From Ctena decussata (Eukaryota; Mollusca; Bivalvia; Lucinida; Lucinidae): DNA of 64,000 bases. How positions within the stretch are numbered: position 1 is the first letter of the stretch; each line of letters opens with the position of its first letter. Location of the stretch: positions 57,291,737-57,355,736 of the forward strand of contig OZ022505.1 in NCBI GenBank assembly GCA_963989385.1. The letters run 5' to 3'. This document shows positions 1 through 10,866 of this stretch, piece by piece. A program made the translations under genes and the position numbers. The notes beneath the pieces were generated by a model. That model was given only the letters and a program-made list of their open reading frames with translations, had not been told where the DNA came from and did no database searches.

Positions 1-99
1 GGATAGTAAGCATCACCTGCCTATTATAATACACCCGCCATATCTATGTATCTGTGGAAAAAGTCAGTGAAAATGAAAGTCCGGTATTTGAAAGCTTAA

Positions 100-339
100 C
101 TAAGCTTCGGCTGAGGCCATCAAATCGGAGATTAGTTTATAAACGGCCACATTGTAGGGATCAACAAGGTCATGGTGTCTCCCATAAAACTTTTTAACTG
201 TCGACACAAGCTTTGCTTTATGATAACCCTGCTTCAACAGTTTCTGAGTGAGTAGCTTCCCTCTTTCAACAAAGTCTTGATATTTGAAACAGGCCCTAGC
301 ATAGTGGACTAGTTGAGAAACATAAACTCCGTATGCAGG
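100..339 (-). pseudogene. C-terminal end of a retroelement reverse-transcriptase ORF
   Basis: Read on the minus strand from about 339 down to a TAG at 102-100, one open frame of about 80 codons contains AYGVYVSQLVHYARAC, then KLLTQKLLKQGY, then KKFYGRHHDLVDPYNV. From memory, this order of motifs is the conserved tail after the RT domain in a repetitive retroelement family common in molluscs and cnidarians. I cannot settle the class (Penelope-like or non-LTR). A stop sits directly upstream of the PAYGV segment and no further RT sequence can be read, so this is a decayed fragment rather than a gene. No poly-A tail or target duplication is visible in the 99 bases left of it. Confidence 0.6.
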
Positions 340-2659
340 TGCCTATAAGCGGTTCGGAACACAAGCACGTCCAATATGTGGTTCCTGTCCCGATTCCTCT
401 TTGTTAATTTAGTAGACACTGTACATGATAGGGTTTGATTTCTTCCTCCTTCAGTCTTCTTCTGTTTATGCTCCGAAAACCCTATGTTCTGTGATTGTGG
501 CCATTTCTGATTAAATTCACAGCTCTGCCACAGCTGAACCAAAGCTATTTAAACTGTTTACATGAGTCATATGGTGAAGACAGGGCTCGAACAGGACCCA
601 TTCCCTGCGGCACTGGGTGCTTACCAGGTAAAACGGTATGTACATGGCAGCCCAGGCCTGTACATTCAGGACGTTTTCTCACGACACGGCCGATAAGTTT
701 ATGAAAGCCTTATACGAACGCATTCGTATATGTTCACACTAATGTGTGTCTCTTTTTATAAAATAATCAATTAAAATACATCATCATCATCATCATCTCT
801 CTCTCTCTCTCTCTGTCTCTCTGGAAGGGGTGTGGTTTGGGGATGTTGGTAGCGTAAAAGCGTCAGCGAATGAAAATGACTTTATCATGTGATCGTATTC
901 CATCATATAGTCCCCTTTTCTATATTCATTACACCTGGAGACAATCGGGAAACACTTGACTCTCAAGTTACATAGTTAAATAAAAGCAGAATCAAACATT
1001 ATAGAGAAAAAATGGGGAGCTGAAAGAAAGTGTGTGTCCGTGTGTTTTATTTTTGCTCATGGGAAAAAGAGCTATCGAAATATTATCTCCGTCTTTCTAC
1101 ACCTGTCAGTCATGCAATGTGTGTGTGTGTGTGTGTGTGTGTCGGTGTGCGCATGCGCTCGTGTGTGTGTGTGTAACTTTGAGTTCCGACAAGCGTGCAC
1201 GCAATGTATGTATGTGCTCATTTTCATGTATATGTGTGTGTGCGTTTGAAAATGCATAAATACTTGCTATGGCGAAAGGGAGAATTTCCACCGAAAAGTT
1301 CATGTTATATATTCATATTTCCAGTCAAAAGTAAGGCTAGTTCAAATTTGTGTGTGTCTATTTTGTATGCTTGTCCCTCTTTCTATTGATACGAAGAAAT
1401 TATAAACTAAACCTGCACGCAGGTTCCATGTAGAGTGACGCCTAACCTGCGACTAGTTGATTGTTCTAACCTTAATGACCCCGTTTAGACATATTTTACT
1501 CAATTACTGCACCTACTGCAAAAGTAGCAGGTCCTTGCTCTAGCTGTCGAAAGTTTCGTGGTGTCTTTGTCATACTTATGTGCGAGTTGGTTGATGGTCT
1601 GCATTCGTGCGTGAATGTTTTTGCACGTGCGTGCCTACATAAAGGTGCATATTTTCGATCGAGGAATTCAGCTATGATGAGAGTGGGAAATGCCAAAGTC
1701 CCACAAAATTCTCCTGTAGCCATGTTTCGGAAGGATACAAGAGTTAGGTGAAGAGAGGAAGTGCCTATCCGATGTATGTATATTCACTAAATAGTCGAGT
1801 TTTATTTAGAAAGCAAGAGCAGTGCTCCAGATAAGAAGGGGTAACAGGGATGATTCTGAGATAATTTCATTATTTATGAAGGAAAACATATGCTGTGACC
1901 CTTATTAGAACCGTCTCGGTAACACGGTTCTAATGACGGGTCAAAACGTATGTTTTTTTGTGTGTGTTTTTATGGAGAAATATTAAAAATTATCCCTAAA
2001 TTACCGTGCTTCCCCTTTTCCCCATCTTATATGATGAATTTAAAGAGGGACCCTACTTTTTGGCACTGACCGTTGTACACACCGCTGATAACGGCTAAAG
2101 ATCTCAGCAGTTCTAAACGTTTCTTTTCCATTGATCAAGTTTTCGACCAGACGACTCTATCACTTCCGCACTAAGTCTTACTGTGTCTGCCGCAACTGAA
2201 CGAGGCATAAACGGTTGGAGATTTAGTTGGTTGGTCGTTTTTGGATTAACGGCTCTTAGAGACAGTATTTAAGTCTATATCGAACCGTCTCTCAGAAAGA
2301 GGGAGAAGGAAAAGAGATAGGAGAGAGAAAAAATGCCCAAACAATGCCCGCCCGCACCTACTGCAAACACAGTTGCATTGGCCCTTGGCGCACTATTATC
2401 CATATCAGTAGGGCGCCCCAGCACTGAAAGTTATCCAGCATCATCTTCCGACCACGACCGTCCCCAAAAGGTTGGAGAAGCTTGAAACATAGTTTTCGAT
2501 AACGACATGCGTGTCAGGAAACTTGCATACTCCCTTTAACTTTAGAAAGCATAAAAATTAGGAAACACATTCAAAGCAGTACCATATTAAATTAAAGTAC
2601 CGTAAATAAATTTAAGAAAAACATAAAATAAAACAAAATGACAAAAAAATGAAAGGGAA
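340..2659. other. non-genic stretch with simple repeats
   Basis: No gene is seen. There is an ATC trinucleotide run passing into CT repeats at about 779-820. TG-rich repeats lie at 1118-1175 and account for the Cys/Val-rich open frames there. A small hairpin (arms ATTAGAACCGT, 1904-1914 and 1924-1934) lies in AT-rich DNA. The remaining open frames are short and show no domain features. Confidence 0.7.
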
Positions 2660-2732
2660 AAGTGGAGATTCGAACCCGTAACTGTCTGTACTAGAGCGCA
2701 AAACGGTATCCACCACACCAGCGCCTCAGGTA
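2660..2732 (-). repeat. tRNA-derived SINE head (degenerate)
   Basis: On the minus strand the segment begins GAGGCGCTGGTGTGGTGGA, which resembles a pol III A box. It carries ACGGGTTCGAATCTCC about 50 bases later, a near-canonical B box and T-arm. The rest does not fold as a complete cloverleaf, and an A/T-rich tail follows in the same direction. This fits a tRNA-derived SINE head or a decayed tRNA gene better than a functional tRNA. Confidence 0.45.
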
Positions 2733-3308
2733 CGTTATCATGTTGTTTGGTACATAAAAGTATATTGCAGACGTTTAACACAGCTAAAAATAGACTCCTA
2801 AAAATAGATAAGACTTAAGTCAAAACAGATTAAGTTTTTGCTAAGATGAATTTGTGAAACGGCTTAAGTACGAACTTAAGTCATTCTTACTTTTTTACTT
2901 AAGTTATAACTTAAGTTGTAACTTAAGCACAAATCTAAGATATGTTCATGAAACTGGCCCCAGGTCTTTCTTATATCTTAATTCAATTTTAGGGAGAAAT
3001 ACCCATTTTCTTCTGCAGACACTGCAAACCCAGATCAGACGCCGAAAAACACGGCGTTAAAACAGGAAGTGCATTGTTTACCAACGTCCCTTTTATGGGA
3101 CCTGAAAGAATGCATAAAAGGTTGAATGCAAATAATGTCGAACCTAGATCAGACGTCTTTGCCCGTGGCTTTCTGGGTATGAGTCAACAAATCAATTTAA
3201 AGTTGTTCATATCCAGTATATCACCATCTCAACAAACTAATGCTCATCGTATTAGGGTACACAATTCAACCTCTTGTTACATCTATTCTGATGCTAAGTC
3301 TTTGGGAG

Positions 3309-3552
3309 CCTGGCCTCGAGGTTATAAAACCTTTTTTCATGCTCAACTCAGCTGAGCATGAACGTTTCTTTGCTGACAAATATGAAAATGAATGTTGGCA
3401 TTTTCGTATTCATAAGCAGAGAAAATTTTATACTCAGCTAAACTGAGCAACAAAACATCTGTGCTTATAAGGAATTTGCTATTTATTTGCACGTAAAATT
3501 TCATGCTCAGCTGAGTTGAGCATGAAAAAAGTTTTATAACCTCGGGGCCTGG
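3309..3552. mobile_element. palindromic MITE, P3 family (GAGGTTATAAAAC ends)
   Basis: About 50 bp at the left end (CCTGGCCTCGAGGTTATAAA, then a block with TTCATGCTCAACTCAGCTGA) is repeated almost exactly as the reverse complement at the right end. The middle has a second, weaker pair (ACTCAGCTAAACTGAG). There is no coding capacity. The terminal motif is shared with the elements at 10514 and 31131, whose interiors differ. It is probably a non-autonomous DNA element; I see no unambiguous target duplication. Confidence 0.75.
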
Positions 3553-3890
3553 TTTGAGTAAAGCAGAGACACCTCTTGAACGGTTAGATCACGTCTATAA
3601 CTGAGATTTGCTCAACAAACAAATTTCAAATTCACAAAAGCATACTTATCAGCCACTTTTGATATATTGGAACTTCTACATTTAGGCAGCTTAAAGTATA
3701 CCATCTGTTCTTCCAAAATAGATTCTTGTAATCCTAAAAAGCTTCGACTTATATACTTTCCGTATTGTAGATTTATATGTATCTATAGCCAACGATTTCA
3801 TTTTTTCTCAACCTTTTGACAAATGGGATGCATTGATTTCGAAAGTCAGTTTTTTGCTATTGGATGGCGCTACGTCAGACGATGTTAATT

Positions 3891-4098
3891 GCGCCGCGAC
3901 ACGACAAACCAACAAAGTGGTATGTGCACCACTCGAAGACAGATCAGACTGGGCATCCGTCAAGTCTGGTCGGAGTATTTGATGTATGCTTGAAAGGTAG
4001 CTAAGTGTCTAAGCTCTATGCGGACAGCGAAAACTCCTAGATCTGAGTCTTCGCTGGGCGCACTTGCCACTTTGTTGGTTTTGTCGTGTCGCGGCTCA
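3891..4098 (-). mobile_element. palindromic MITE, P1 family copy A
   Basis: The ends GCGCCGCGACACGACAAACC and its near reverse complement (GTTTTGTCGTGTCGCGGCTC) flank about 200 bp. The interior has the family's second inverted block (CTGGGCATCCG) and a non-palindromic centre. Orientation is set by that centre, which reads here as the complement of the copies at 8701 and 29202. The element is nearly self-complementary and non-coding. Confidence 0.8.
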
Positions 4099-4428
4099 TA
4101 TCTCTCGTCTTATATATTTTGCAAGAGCATCAAATCGCATTGATGACTATAAAATCAGAATAAAGCTCTCGATGCCAAAATATATATATATAAAAGGCTA
4201 TATATTTCACAATCTATGTCAATAATTTCTAAGTCGCCGACATTCAGAATCGATGTCTAAATATAACGTTGGCTTAAAAAACTCTTCTTTAAAAAGGCCT
4301 AACGGGGCTTGAATTTTATGAAGATTTAGTGTCAAGAAGACTGCTGGTATTATACCTAACCGACATGAATCTTAGCGGAGTTTTACTTCTTGGACTATTT
4401 TGGCTTTTTGTAGGCTCTTGCTACATCT

Positions 4429-4650
4429 GGGGCCGTAATCATAAACGACTTATGTAGTTGCTATGCTGTTGCTAAGGCTAAATTTCTTTTAAGGAGATTC
4501 CCTACAACTAAGAAATTTGGTCTGGAGGAACAGGCTTTGTAAGACTGTTCCTCCAGACCAAATTTCATAGTCATAGGGAATCTCCTTTATGGATATTTAG
4601 CCTTAGCAACCGCATAGCAACGACTTAAGTGGCTTTATGAATACGGCCCC
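4429..4650. mobile_element. foldback MITE, P2 family copy 1
   Basis: It starts GGGGCCGTAATCATAAACGA and ends with the near reverse complement (GGCTTTATGAATACGGCCCC). The arms are about 100 bp and nearly identical, meeting at GGTCTGGAGGAACAG and its complement. The other copies are at 21998 and 38557. There is no ORF and no clear target duplication. Confidence 0.8.
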
Positions 4651-5804
4651 TGTAATCTCCTTCCTGGTGCCCTTATCTGTTTTGTTTCGCGAGAAACATG
4701 GGTTGAGGCGGCTCAGTCGGTGATGCTTGCACTCGGGAGTTTTAAATAGATAGAAGTCTCTTACCTAGTGTCTGCAGCTACTGTGTCTCTCATAATACGT
4801 CAGTAAGTGTGGCCAGGAGAGGGCTGCTCGTTGCTTGTCGAGACCTGCCCATCACCTGTTTTCTCTCAAACCTTTGAGGTTTAGCGACACTGATGAATCT
4901 TAATACAGAAACATGCGTCTGTCGCACTAAATTTGGTTTATTTTCGCCTGACCGTCAATTGTATCGGCGGCCTTATTGTAGTCCAATTCGTGGGTTTCCT
5001 TTGCTCTGGCTTCAGATCGCCGAGCGTGCATAATTTTGTTTCAAGATAGTTTTCTGTGCATTTTTGCACATCTGTGGATCGTTGAAATGTAGTTAATGGT
5101 CCACACATGACGCAAGATAAGCTGCTAAGAACATTTACCCGATAAAACGATATGTTTAATCTGTTTCACAGTTGAGGAAATTAACAAGTACTTTAGTTAA
5201 CTGTCAGTAAAACGGATAATTACATCAAAAGAATAAAAACAAACGGTTCGAAATTAATGCATCAGTTTACAAATCAGCAAGTTGTATAGCAGGTGAAGTT
5301 GATAATTTGAAGTGCCGGGTATGTACCTTATTATCAGCGCAACGAAACTGACTGGAGTCTGAAAGCATCTCAGATGAGTGAGTTCACCAATTTTCTCAGC
5401 ATGGATTCTTCATGATCCATAGCAATACAGAAAATATTCGAAGGCTAGGACTGAAACAAAAACTTTCTAAGCATACCAACGGCAGCAAAAAGAAGAGTTA
5501 ACACACAAGCAATGCCAAACACAATTCTTATACGGAACTTTATAACAAAACGCAGCGAATCGGCTTTCTTTTGCTCAACAGGATGATCAAAGTGCTAGAA
5601 ACATGATTGGGTTAATTGGGTTAATCACAAAGATTGCTGACTGTAGCATTACAATTATGTCTTAACTTATACGTTTGTAACGTATGATAACTTTTCTGAA
5701 CTGATCAAGAAAATCAGATCTACTTTAAGTTAGTAATACATTTCTTTAATTAATAGACCAGGTCGTCATAAAATTCTCCTTCCGACAAGACCTGCTGAAA
5801 AAGA
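4651..5804. other. non-genic stretch
   Basis: I see no gene or repeat structure. One variant of the 14-bp motif described under 11145-26865 (GTAACGTATGATAAC) lies at about 5677. Confidence 0.6.
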
Positions 5805-7102
5805 GGTTTACATTATGCTTTTTTTCTGGTTTCGTCACCAGATATTGTCAGGGTCACTGACGGGGCTTTATTAGCCGAAACTACGTAGTCTGACCCATGT
5901 TCCTACTTCTGTATGTATTCTATGCTCTTGCAGGAACTTTTTAAGATTTTAATTTTACCTCACTGCAGCTGGTGTTGTGCCGTGTGGCGGGCGTGAAACA
6001 TCTCCCCGTACATCATCCATAGTGCAGATTATATTTAATTTACATCCTTTGAGATCAGAGGATAGGTTCTGAGAAATCTAAAATTTGAGATCGATTTAGA
6101 CTATTATTCTAGATCATCGTCTTTTATATCATTTGGATCCTTTTTAAATGAATCAGTCTTTGAATCGACTGCCCAATTAAAATTAAGAAATTACAGTATG
6201 TTTTTTTTTCTGGTTTCGTCAACAGATATTGTCAGGGTCACTGACGAGGCTTTATTAGCCGAAACTATGTAGTCTGGACCATGTTCCTACTTCTGTATGT
6301 ATTCTATGCTCTTGAAGGAACTTTTTAAGATTTTAATTTTACCTCACTGCAGCTGGTGTTGTGCCGTGTGGCGGGCGTGAAACATCTCCCCGTACATCAT
6401 CCATAGTGCAGATTATATTTAATTTACATCCTTTGAGATCAGAGGATAGATTCTGAGATACCTAAAATTTGAGAACGATTTAGACTATTATTCTAGATCA
6501 TCGTCTTTTATATTGTTTGGATCCTTTTTAAATGAATCGATCTTTGAATCGACTGCCCAATTAAAATTAAGAAATTACAGTATGCTTTTTTCTGGTTTCG
6601 TCACCAGATATTGTCAGAGTCACTGACGAGGCTTTATTAGCCGAAACTACGTAGTCTGGATGACCATGCTCCTACTTCTGTATGTATTCTATGCTCTTGA
6701 AGGAACTTTTTAAGATTTTAAGTTTACCTCACTGCAGCTGGTGTTGTGCCGTGTGGCGGCCGTAAAACGTCTCCCCGTACATCATCCATAGTGCAGATTA
6801 TATTTTATTTACAGCCTTTGAGATCAGAGGATAGATTCTGACAAATCTAAAATTTGAGATCGATTTAGACTATTATTCTAGATCATCGTCTTTTATATCA
6901 TTTGGATCCTTTTTAAATGAATCAGTCTTTGAATCGACTGCCCAATTAAAATTAAGAAATTACAGTATGCTTTTTTCTGGTTTCGTCACCAGATATTGTC
7001 AGAGTCACTGACGAGGCTTTATTAGCCGAAACTAAGTAAAGTCTGGACCATGCTCCTACCTCTGTATGTATTCTCTGCTCTTGAAGTTTTTTAAGGTTTT
7101 AA
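5805..7102. repeat. tandem array, ~383-bp unit, ~3.4 copies
   Basis: The phrase CTGGTTTCGTCACCAGATAT (or a close variant) starts at 5826, 6210, 6592 and 6977, spacings of 384, 382 and 385. The whole unit is nearly identical between copies and the last is truncated. Each unit holds a GC-richer core (CACTGCAGCTGGTGTTGTGC onward, ~85 bp) that also occurs alone at 57510 and, diverged, at 33560 and 36590. It is non-coding. It could be a satellite, or the internal tandem repeats of a larger element such as a Helitron-type carrier. Confidence 0.85.
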
Positions 7103-7107
7103 TGTAA

Positions 7108-7228
7108 TCCGACACTTAATTTTGAAACCGCGATGAAATTTTAAAAAATCGAAATTTATAATACCTATCCGACACTGAATTTTGAAACCGCGATAAAATT
7201 TAAAAAAAATCAAAAATTTATAATACCG
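7108..7228. repeat. tandem duplication, ~61-bp unit
   Basis: Two adjacent copies begin TCCGACACTTAATTTTGAAA and TCCGACACTGAATTTTGAAA, and each ends in an AT-rich AAATTTATAATACC. They abut the truncated end of the 383-bp array. Confidence 0.75.
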
Positions 7229-7589
7229 ATAATCCGAGTGGAGTTACATTATGTAAGCAGTTAACATTTACGGGCATCGAAGTCTGTCACATGCCTAGAC
7301 ACTCTAATAAACTAAATAAGTTGAAAAATGTAAAACTCGTAAGAGGTAAAATGGGGAACGTCACCGTTCAAAGTAGGAAAATTCACCATGCCAAAATCAA
7401 AGTTATCGCGTTTATCACAGTTTTGATTGAAACAAATCCGTTCAGGAAAATTGACATCATATATCTATCACCACGGCAACTTAAAGTTCATATTAATGTC
7501 TAGGTGACATCATCAAGACGTCGTTCTGCCAAGGAACTTAGCACAACAATCGGTCGTTCCAAAGATGCTATGGTTACAGATCTATGGCA

Positions 7590-7664
7590 TCATCTCACTT
7601 ATAGTTCGAGAGGAACATGGCATACAGTGTATGCCATGCTCCTCTAGAACTGTAGGTGAGATGC
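7590..7664. repeat. long imperfect hairpin
   Basis: The arm CATCTCACTTATAGTTCGAG continuing to GGCATAC pairs with GTATGCCATGCTCCTC continuing to GGTGAGATG. The stem is about 35 bp with a 3-base loop and a few mismatches. It is probably a minimal foldback element. No protein is read here. Confidence 0.7.
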
Positions 7665-7749
7665 TACTTGAAATTCATACAATGGAAATGTTTGACTTTC
7701 ACAAAAGTATAGTTCAGTCTCAAGTAATTTAATTCCGTGTTACATTGCC

Positions 7750-7929
7750 TTCTGAAGTATATAATACCAAAGTGAAAGTTATGCCAAAAGAAGCGGATAA
7801 GGAAAAACGAACCGAACCCGATTAGTTAGCTTGAGCGTTTTCTGAAGTATATAATACCAAAGTGAAAAGCTATGCCAAACGAAGCGGGTAAAGAAAAACG
7901 AACCGAACTCGTTTAGTTAGCTTGAGCGT
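7750..7929 (+). repeat. tandem duplication, 90-bp unit
   Basis: Two 90-bp copies start TTCTGAAGTATATAATACCA at 7750 and 7840 and end GTTAGCTTGAGCGT. Both contain a short open frame (14 codons) from an ATG, similar in the two copies (MPKEADKEKRTEP and MPNEAGKEKRTEL). I take these as chance frames within a repeat. Confidence 0.75.
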
Positions 7930-8700
7930 CAAGTTGTCGATTCGCCGAGCATCAGGCGTTGGCATGGAAGCTTCTCCGTTCCAAATGTATGCACTTTGGT
8001 TACCAGGCCTAGTTTACTGATGCCCTTACTGGCATAAGCACGGGAGAGACATCAGCTTTTATGCAAAGTATAGGTTATCGCGACAAGTGAATATGTGATA
8101 AGGCGAATTATCTCATTACACAACTCATATGAGCCCTTTACTCATGCTCTGAACACACTTTTAAGGTTAAAATTGCAGGGATGGTACTGAAAAATTGTTT
8201 TACAAGCCTACGCTATATTGTTTCTGAAAGCTGATGACTTTTGCAGCCATGTTTTGATTTTCACGCAATCAAGACCATACAAATTCTGATTTCTTGGAAA
8301 CTCACACGCTGAAATCCAACAAAATGGAGAAAATAGAAATTGCCTTGTCATGTAAACATCATGTAGCTATCAGTTAAGTAGACCAATTCTGTCTATATAT
8401 CGACCTTTTAGTCAAAAGTCCGCCTAAGTCTTAGCTAAATGACCTGAAACTGAAATTATATTTCCTGGAGAAGTCAGGCAAATGTTCTAATGAGATTAGA
8501 CCACACGTAGCTTTCGGACAGTGTAAAGTTTGATTTGATTGATAAACCTATTGATAGACAGCATTACTCGGTTCCACAAATGTTAAGTTGATCTCACAGA
8601 CAACCTAAAGTGAATGACTATACTCACATGGGAAACAATTCTGTCATTTCCATTTTGCCTTTCTCCTAAATGGAAGTCAATTTGCTCCACTAGAAACAAA
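7930..8700. other. non-genic stretch
   Basis: The sequence is AT-rich and apparently unique. I see no gene or repeat. Confidence 0.6.
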
Positions 8701-8938
8701 TGAGCCGTGACACGACAAAACCAACAATGTGGTTGTGCGCCCACCGCAGACTCAGATTAGACTGGGCATCCGCCCAGTCTGATCAGAGTCTTCGCTGTCC
8801 GCATGGCGGTAGCTTAGACCCTTAGCTACCCTTTGAGAACTTAACGAAGAGTCTGGTCAAAATTGTCGGATGCCCAGGCTGATCTGAGTCTGCGCTTGGC
8901 GCACGACCACATTGTTGGTTTTCTCGCGTCTCGGCTCA
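8701..8938 (+). mobile_element. palindromic MITE, P1 family copy B
   Basis: This is an intact-looking copy. The left end is TGAGCCGTGACACGACAAAA; the right end is its near complement, closing in CTCGGCTCA. The interior pair CTGGGCATCCGCCCAG and GGATGCCCAGGCTGAT flanks a centre with CTGTCCGCATGG and GCTTAGACCCTTAGCTACCC. I use this copy to define plus orientation. Confidence 0.85.
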
Positions 8939-9758
8939 AATTATTTTTTAAGAGTAGCCTCTATTTTGAAGGAGCAATTCGTTCAAGGAGACAAACCATA
9001 GTTCACAAAACGTTTTCGCTTTTGTAAAATATAGAGGCGAGACACATAGAGAAAACGTGAATGAAGGAGACCTGAAATGAGGCGTGACAAAAAGAAACGT
9101 TTTTTTTTTGCCCGCTGATCACACGGTGGTTACACAAAAGCAAAGGATCCAATAGCGTTACTTATCAATAGTTTGTTGGAAAAACAGCGCTTCAATTTTG
9201 TTATCATTCTGTACCACACAGGAGTTGTGTAGATATTGTTACAATAATACTACCGAACAAAGAGATTATTTCAAATTCTTAGTTAAAATGGAGAGAACTC
9301 CAGCAAGAAAGCTAGGTTTGCTGAGAGGTGTGCGGGGGCAAATGATACATCTGACATGTGTATTGGAGTGGCAAAATAGGAAAGAAACGAAATGAAGTTT
9401 GCAAGAAAGTTGACAATACGCTTTAAATCTGATATGTAGCGCCTAAGAAGGGAAATAAAAACAAAAACAAAAAACGCTTATCTGGGTTATCTGAGAAACC
9501 AGCCTCCAGTGCAAAAGTCAGACACTGCCTCTGCTAAAGTAAAGGTTATACAAGTACATCAAATAGGAAAAATGCACTCCTCTGCCCGCTGTTAAAGAAA
9601 CAAAAATGTCTGACAATGCACAATTTATGAAGACCCAAATACATTTTTCTTACGACGCGGAACAAAACGATGAATTTTTCGTTTGACATGTCAAGTGCGT
9701 TGTCCGTTCGTTACGAGGTTAGAGAAAAAACGTACAGCACAATGTCTCACAAGTAATT
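8939..9758. other. non-genic stretch
   Basis: No gene is seen. Short open frames (for example 9198-9395) show no motif, and nothing beyond A/T tracts is repeated. Confidence 0.6.
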
Positions 9759-9885
9759 TGTAGATGCCAACTAATGTCCAGTAGCCGACCAAAATGAGAT
9801 ATAATGTGACATGTTAAGAGGAGAGGTATTGATTACAAACGAGAACCGTTTGTCAGCGGTTTGACAATTTGTTGCAGTGTAATAG
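9759..9885 (+). repeat. dispersed repeat, copy 1 (partner at 39060)
   Basis: From GTAGATGCCAACTAATGTCC this stretch aligns by eye with 39060-39180. Shared words include AATGTC(C/A)AGTAGC, GACCAAAA and ACAAATTG-like blocks, in the same order and orientation. It is an old dispersed repeat of unknown type with no coding frame. Confidence 0.5.
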
Positions 9886-10513
9886 TATACAGTTATTTCT
9901 AGTCTTTTTCAGATTATAGTTGTAGAAGAGATATTATTGCCAGACAGAGCGTGCTCAGAATCACAGCTGAGCGAACTTCCCATTGAAACTGTAAGTATAT
10001 CATGAGAAACGAAAGAAGTGTTTAAATGCGCAGTCAGTACGTTCGCTTTTTGTATTTAGAATTATTACATATAATCATACGGCGACAATCACGTACATTA
10101 GCATAGTGCAGATTACACATGTATATATTTTCTGGTCGTTTGGAACCACTGAGTTCAATTAGAGTTAGGTTGAGAAAGAGTTCTGCCTAAGCAGGTGTCG
10201 CACATTTAAATATTGGTCATAGAGAGACTCAATTGAACCGAGTCTTTTATTTTCGTTTCTGCAGTTTATTTCTTGCTTCCATAATATTTATCTGTTCAGA
10301 ACGTATAAATATTTACTTCTAATTGATTTTTACTAGTACAATTAGAGGTTCATACTGGACAAACACATAGTAGAAAGATTCGGTATCGATTCAATGCGAA
10401 ACGCTAGTTGCACCTAGCAGCATTACTACTGAGTGGTCTACTGCAGTTCTTCTATTGCCGTAAGTGAGAGTCTGGTGTATATGTAGCCACTGTGCTGTGT
10501 AGTTTTGTGATTA

Positions 10514-10660
10514 CCAGGCCCAGAGGTTATAAAACTTGCGTACATTCTCAAACTCAAATAAAGTACACAGATTGGCTACTTCCGAGCACATGCTCGGAAG
10601 TAGCCAATCAGTCTGCTTTATTTTGAGTTTGAGATTATTCTCATGTTTCATACCCTAGAA
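10514..10660. mobile_element. palindromic MITE, P3 family, short subtype
   Basis: The left end is CCAGGCCCAGAGGTTATAAA. The arms contain TCTCAAACTCAAATAAAG and GATTGGCTACTTCCGAGC, meeting almost without a loop at GAGCACATGCTCGG. The right terminal motif is degraded (GTTTCATACCCTAG). It shares this interior with 31131-31285, and only the end motif with 3309-3552. Confidence 0.75.
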
Positions 10661-10778
10661 CCCTGTTTCTTCTTCCGGTGTCTTGTTTCGGTTAAACTTT
10701 GTAATTCTGCCTTTTTTTGGCAATCTGAACAATTGTTTGACAGCTGTGCTCTTCGACTGCAGAAAGCAATACAATGTT

Positions 10779-10866
10779 TAGCCGCGATACGACAAAAACA
10801 AATATACTCTAGGAGCCAAAATCGTCTATCTTGCCAAAATAAGGGTCGGAGGTGGCACCCTCTGCT
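10779..10866 (+). repeat. P1-like end joined to a second shared sequence
   Basis: It begins with a P1-type terminus (TAGCCGCGATACGACAAAAA). Instead of the P1 interior it continues ATACTCTAGGAGCCAA and, 30 bases on, GGAGGTGGCACCCTCTGCT. The same two blocks occur on the minus strand at 21033-21083. This suggests another element using P1-like ends, or a nested insertion. Confidence 0.55.
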
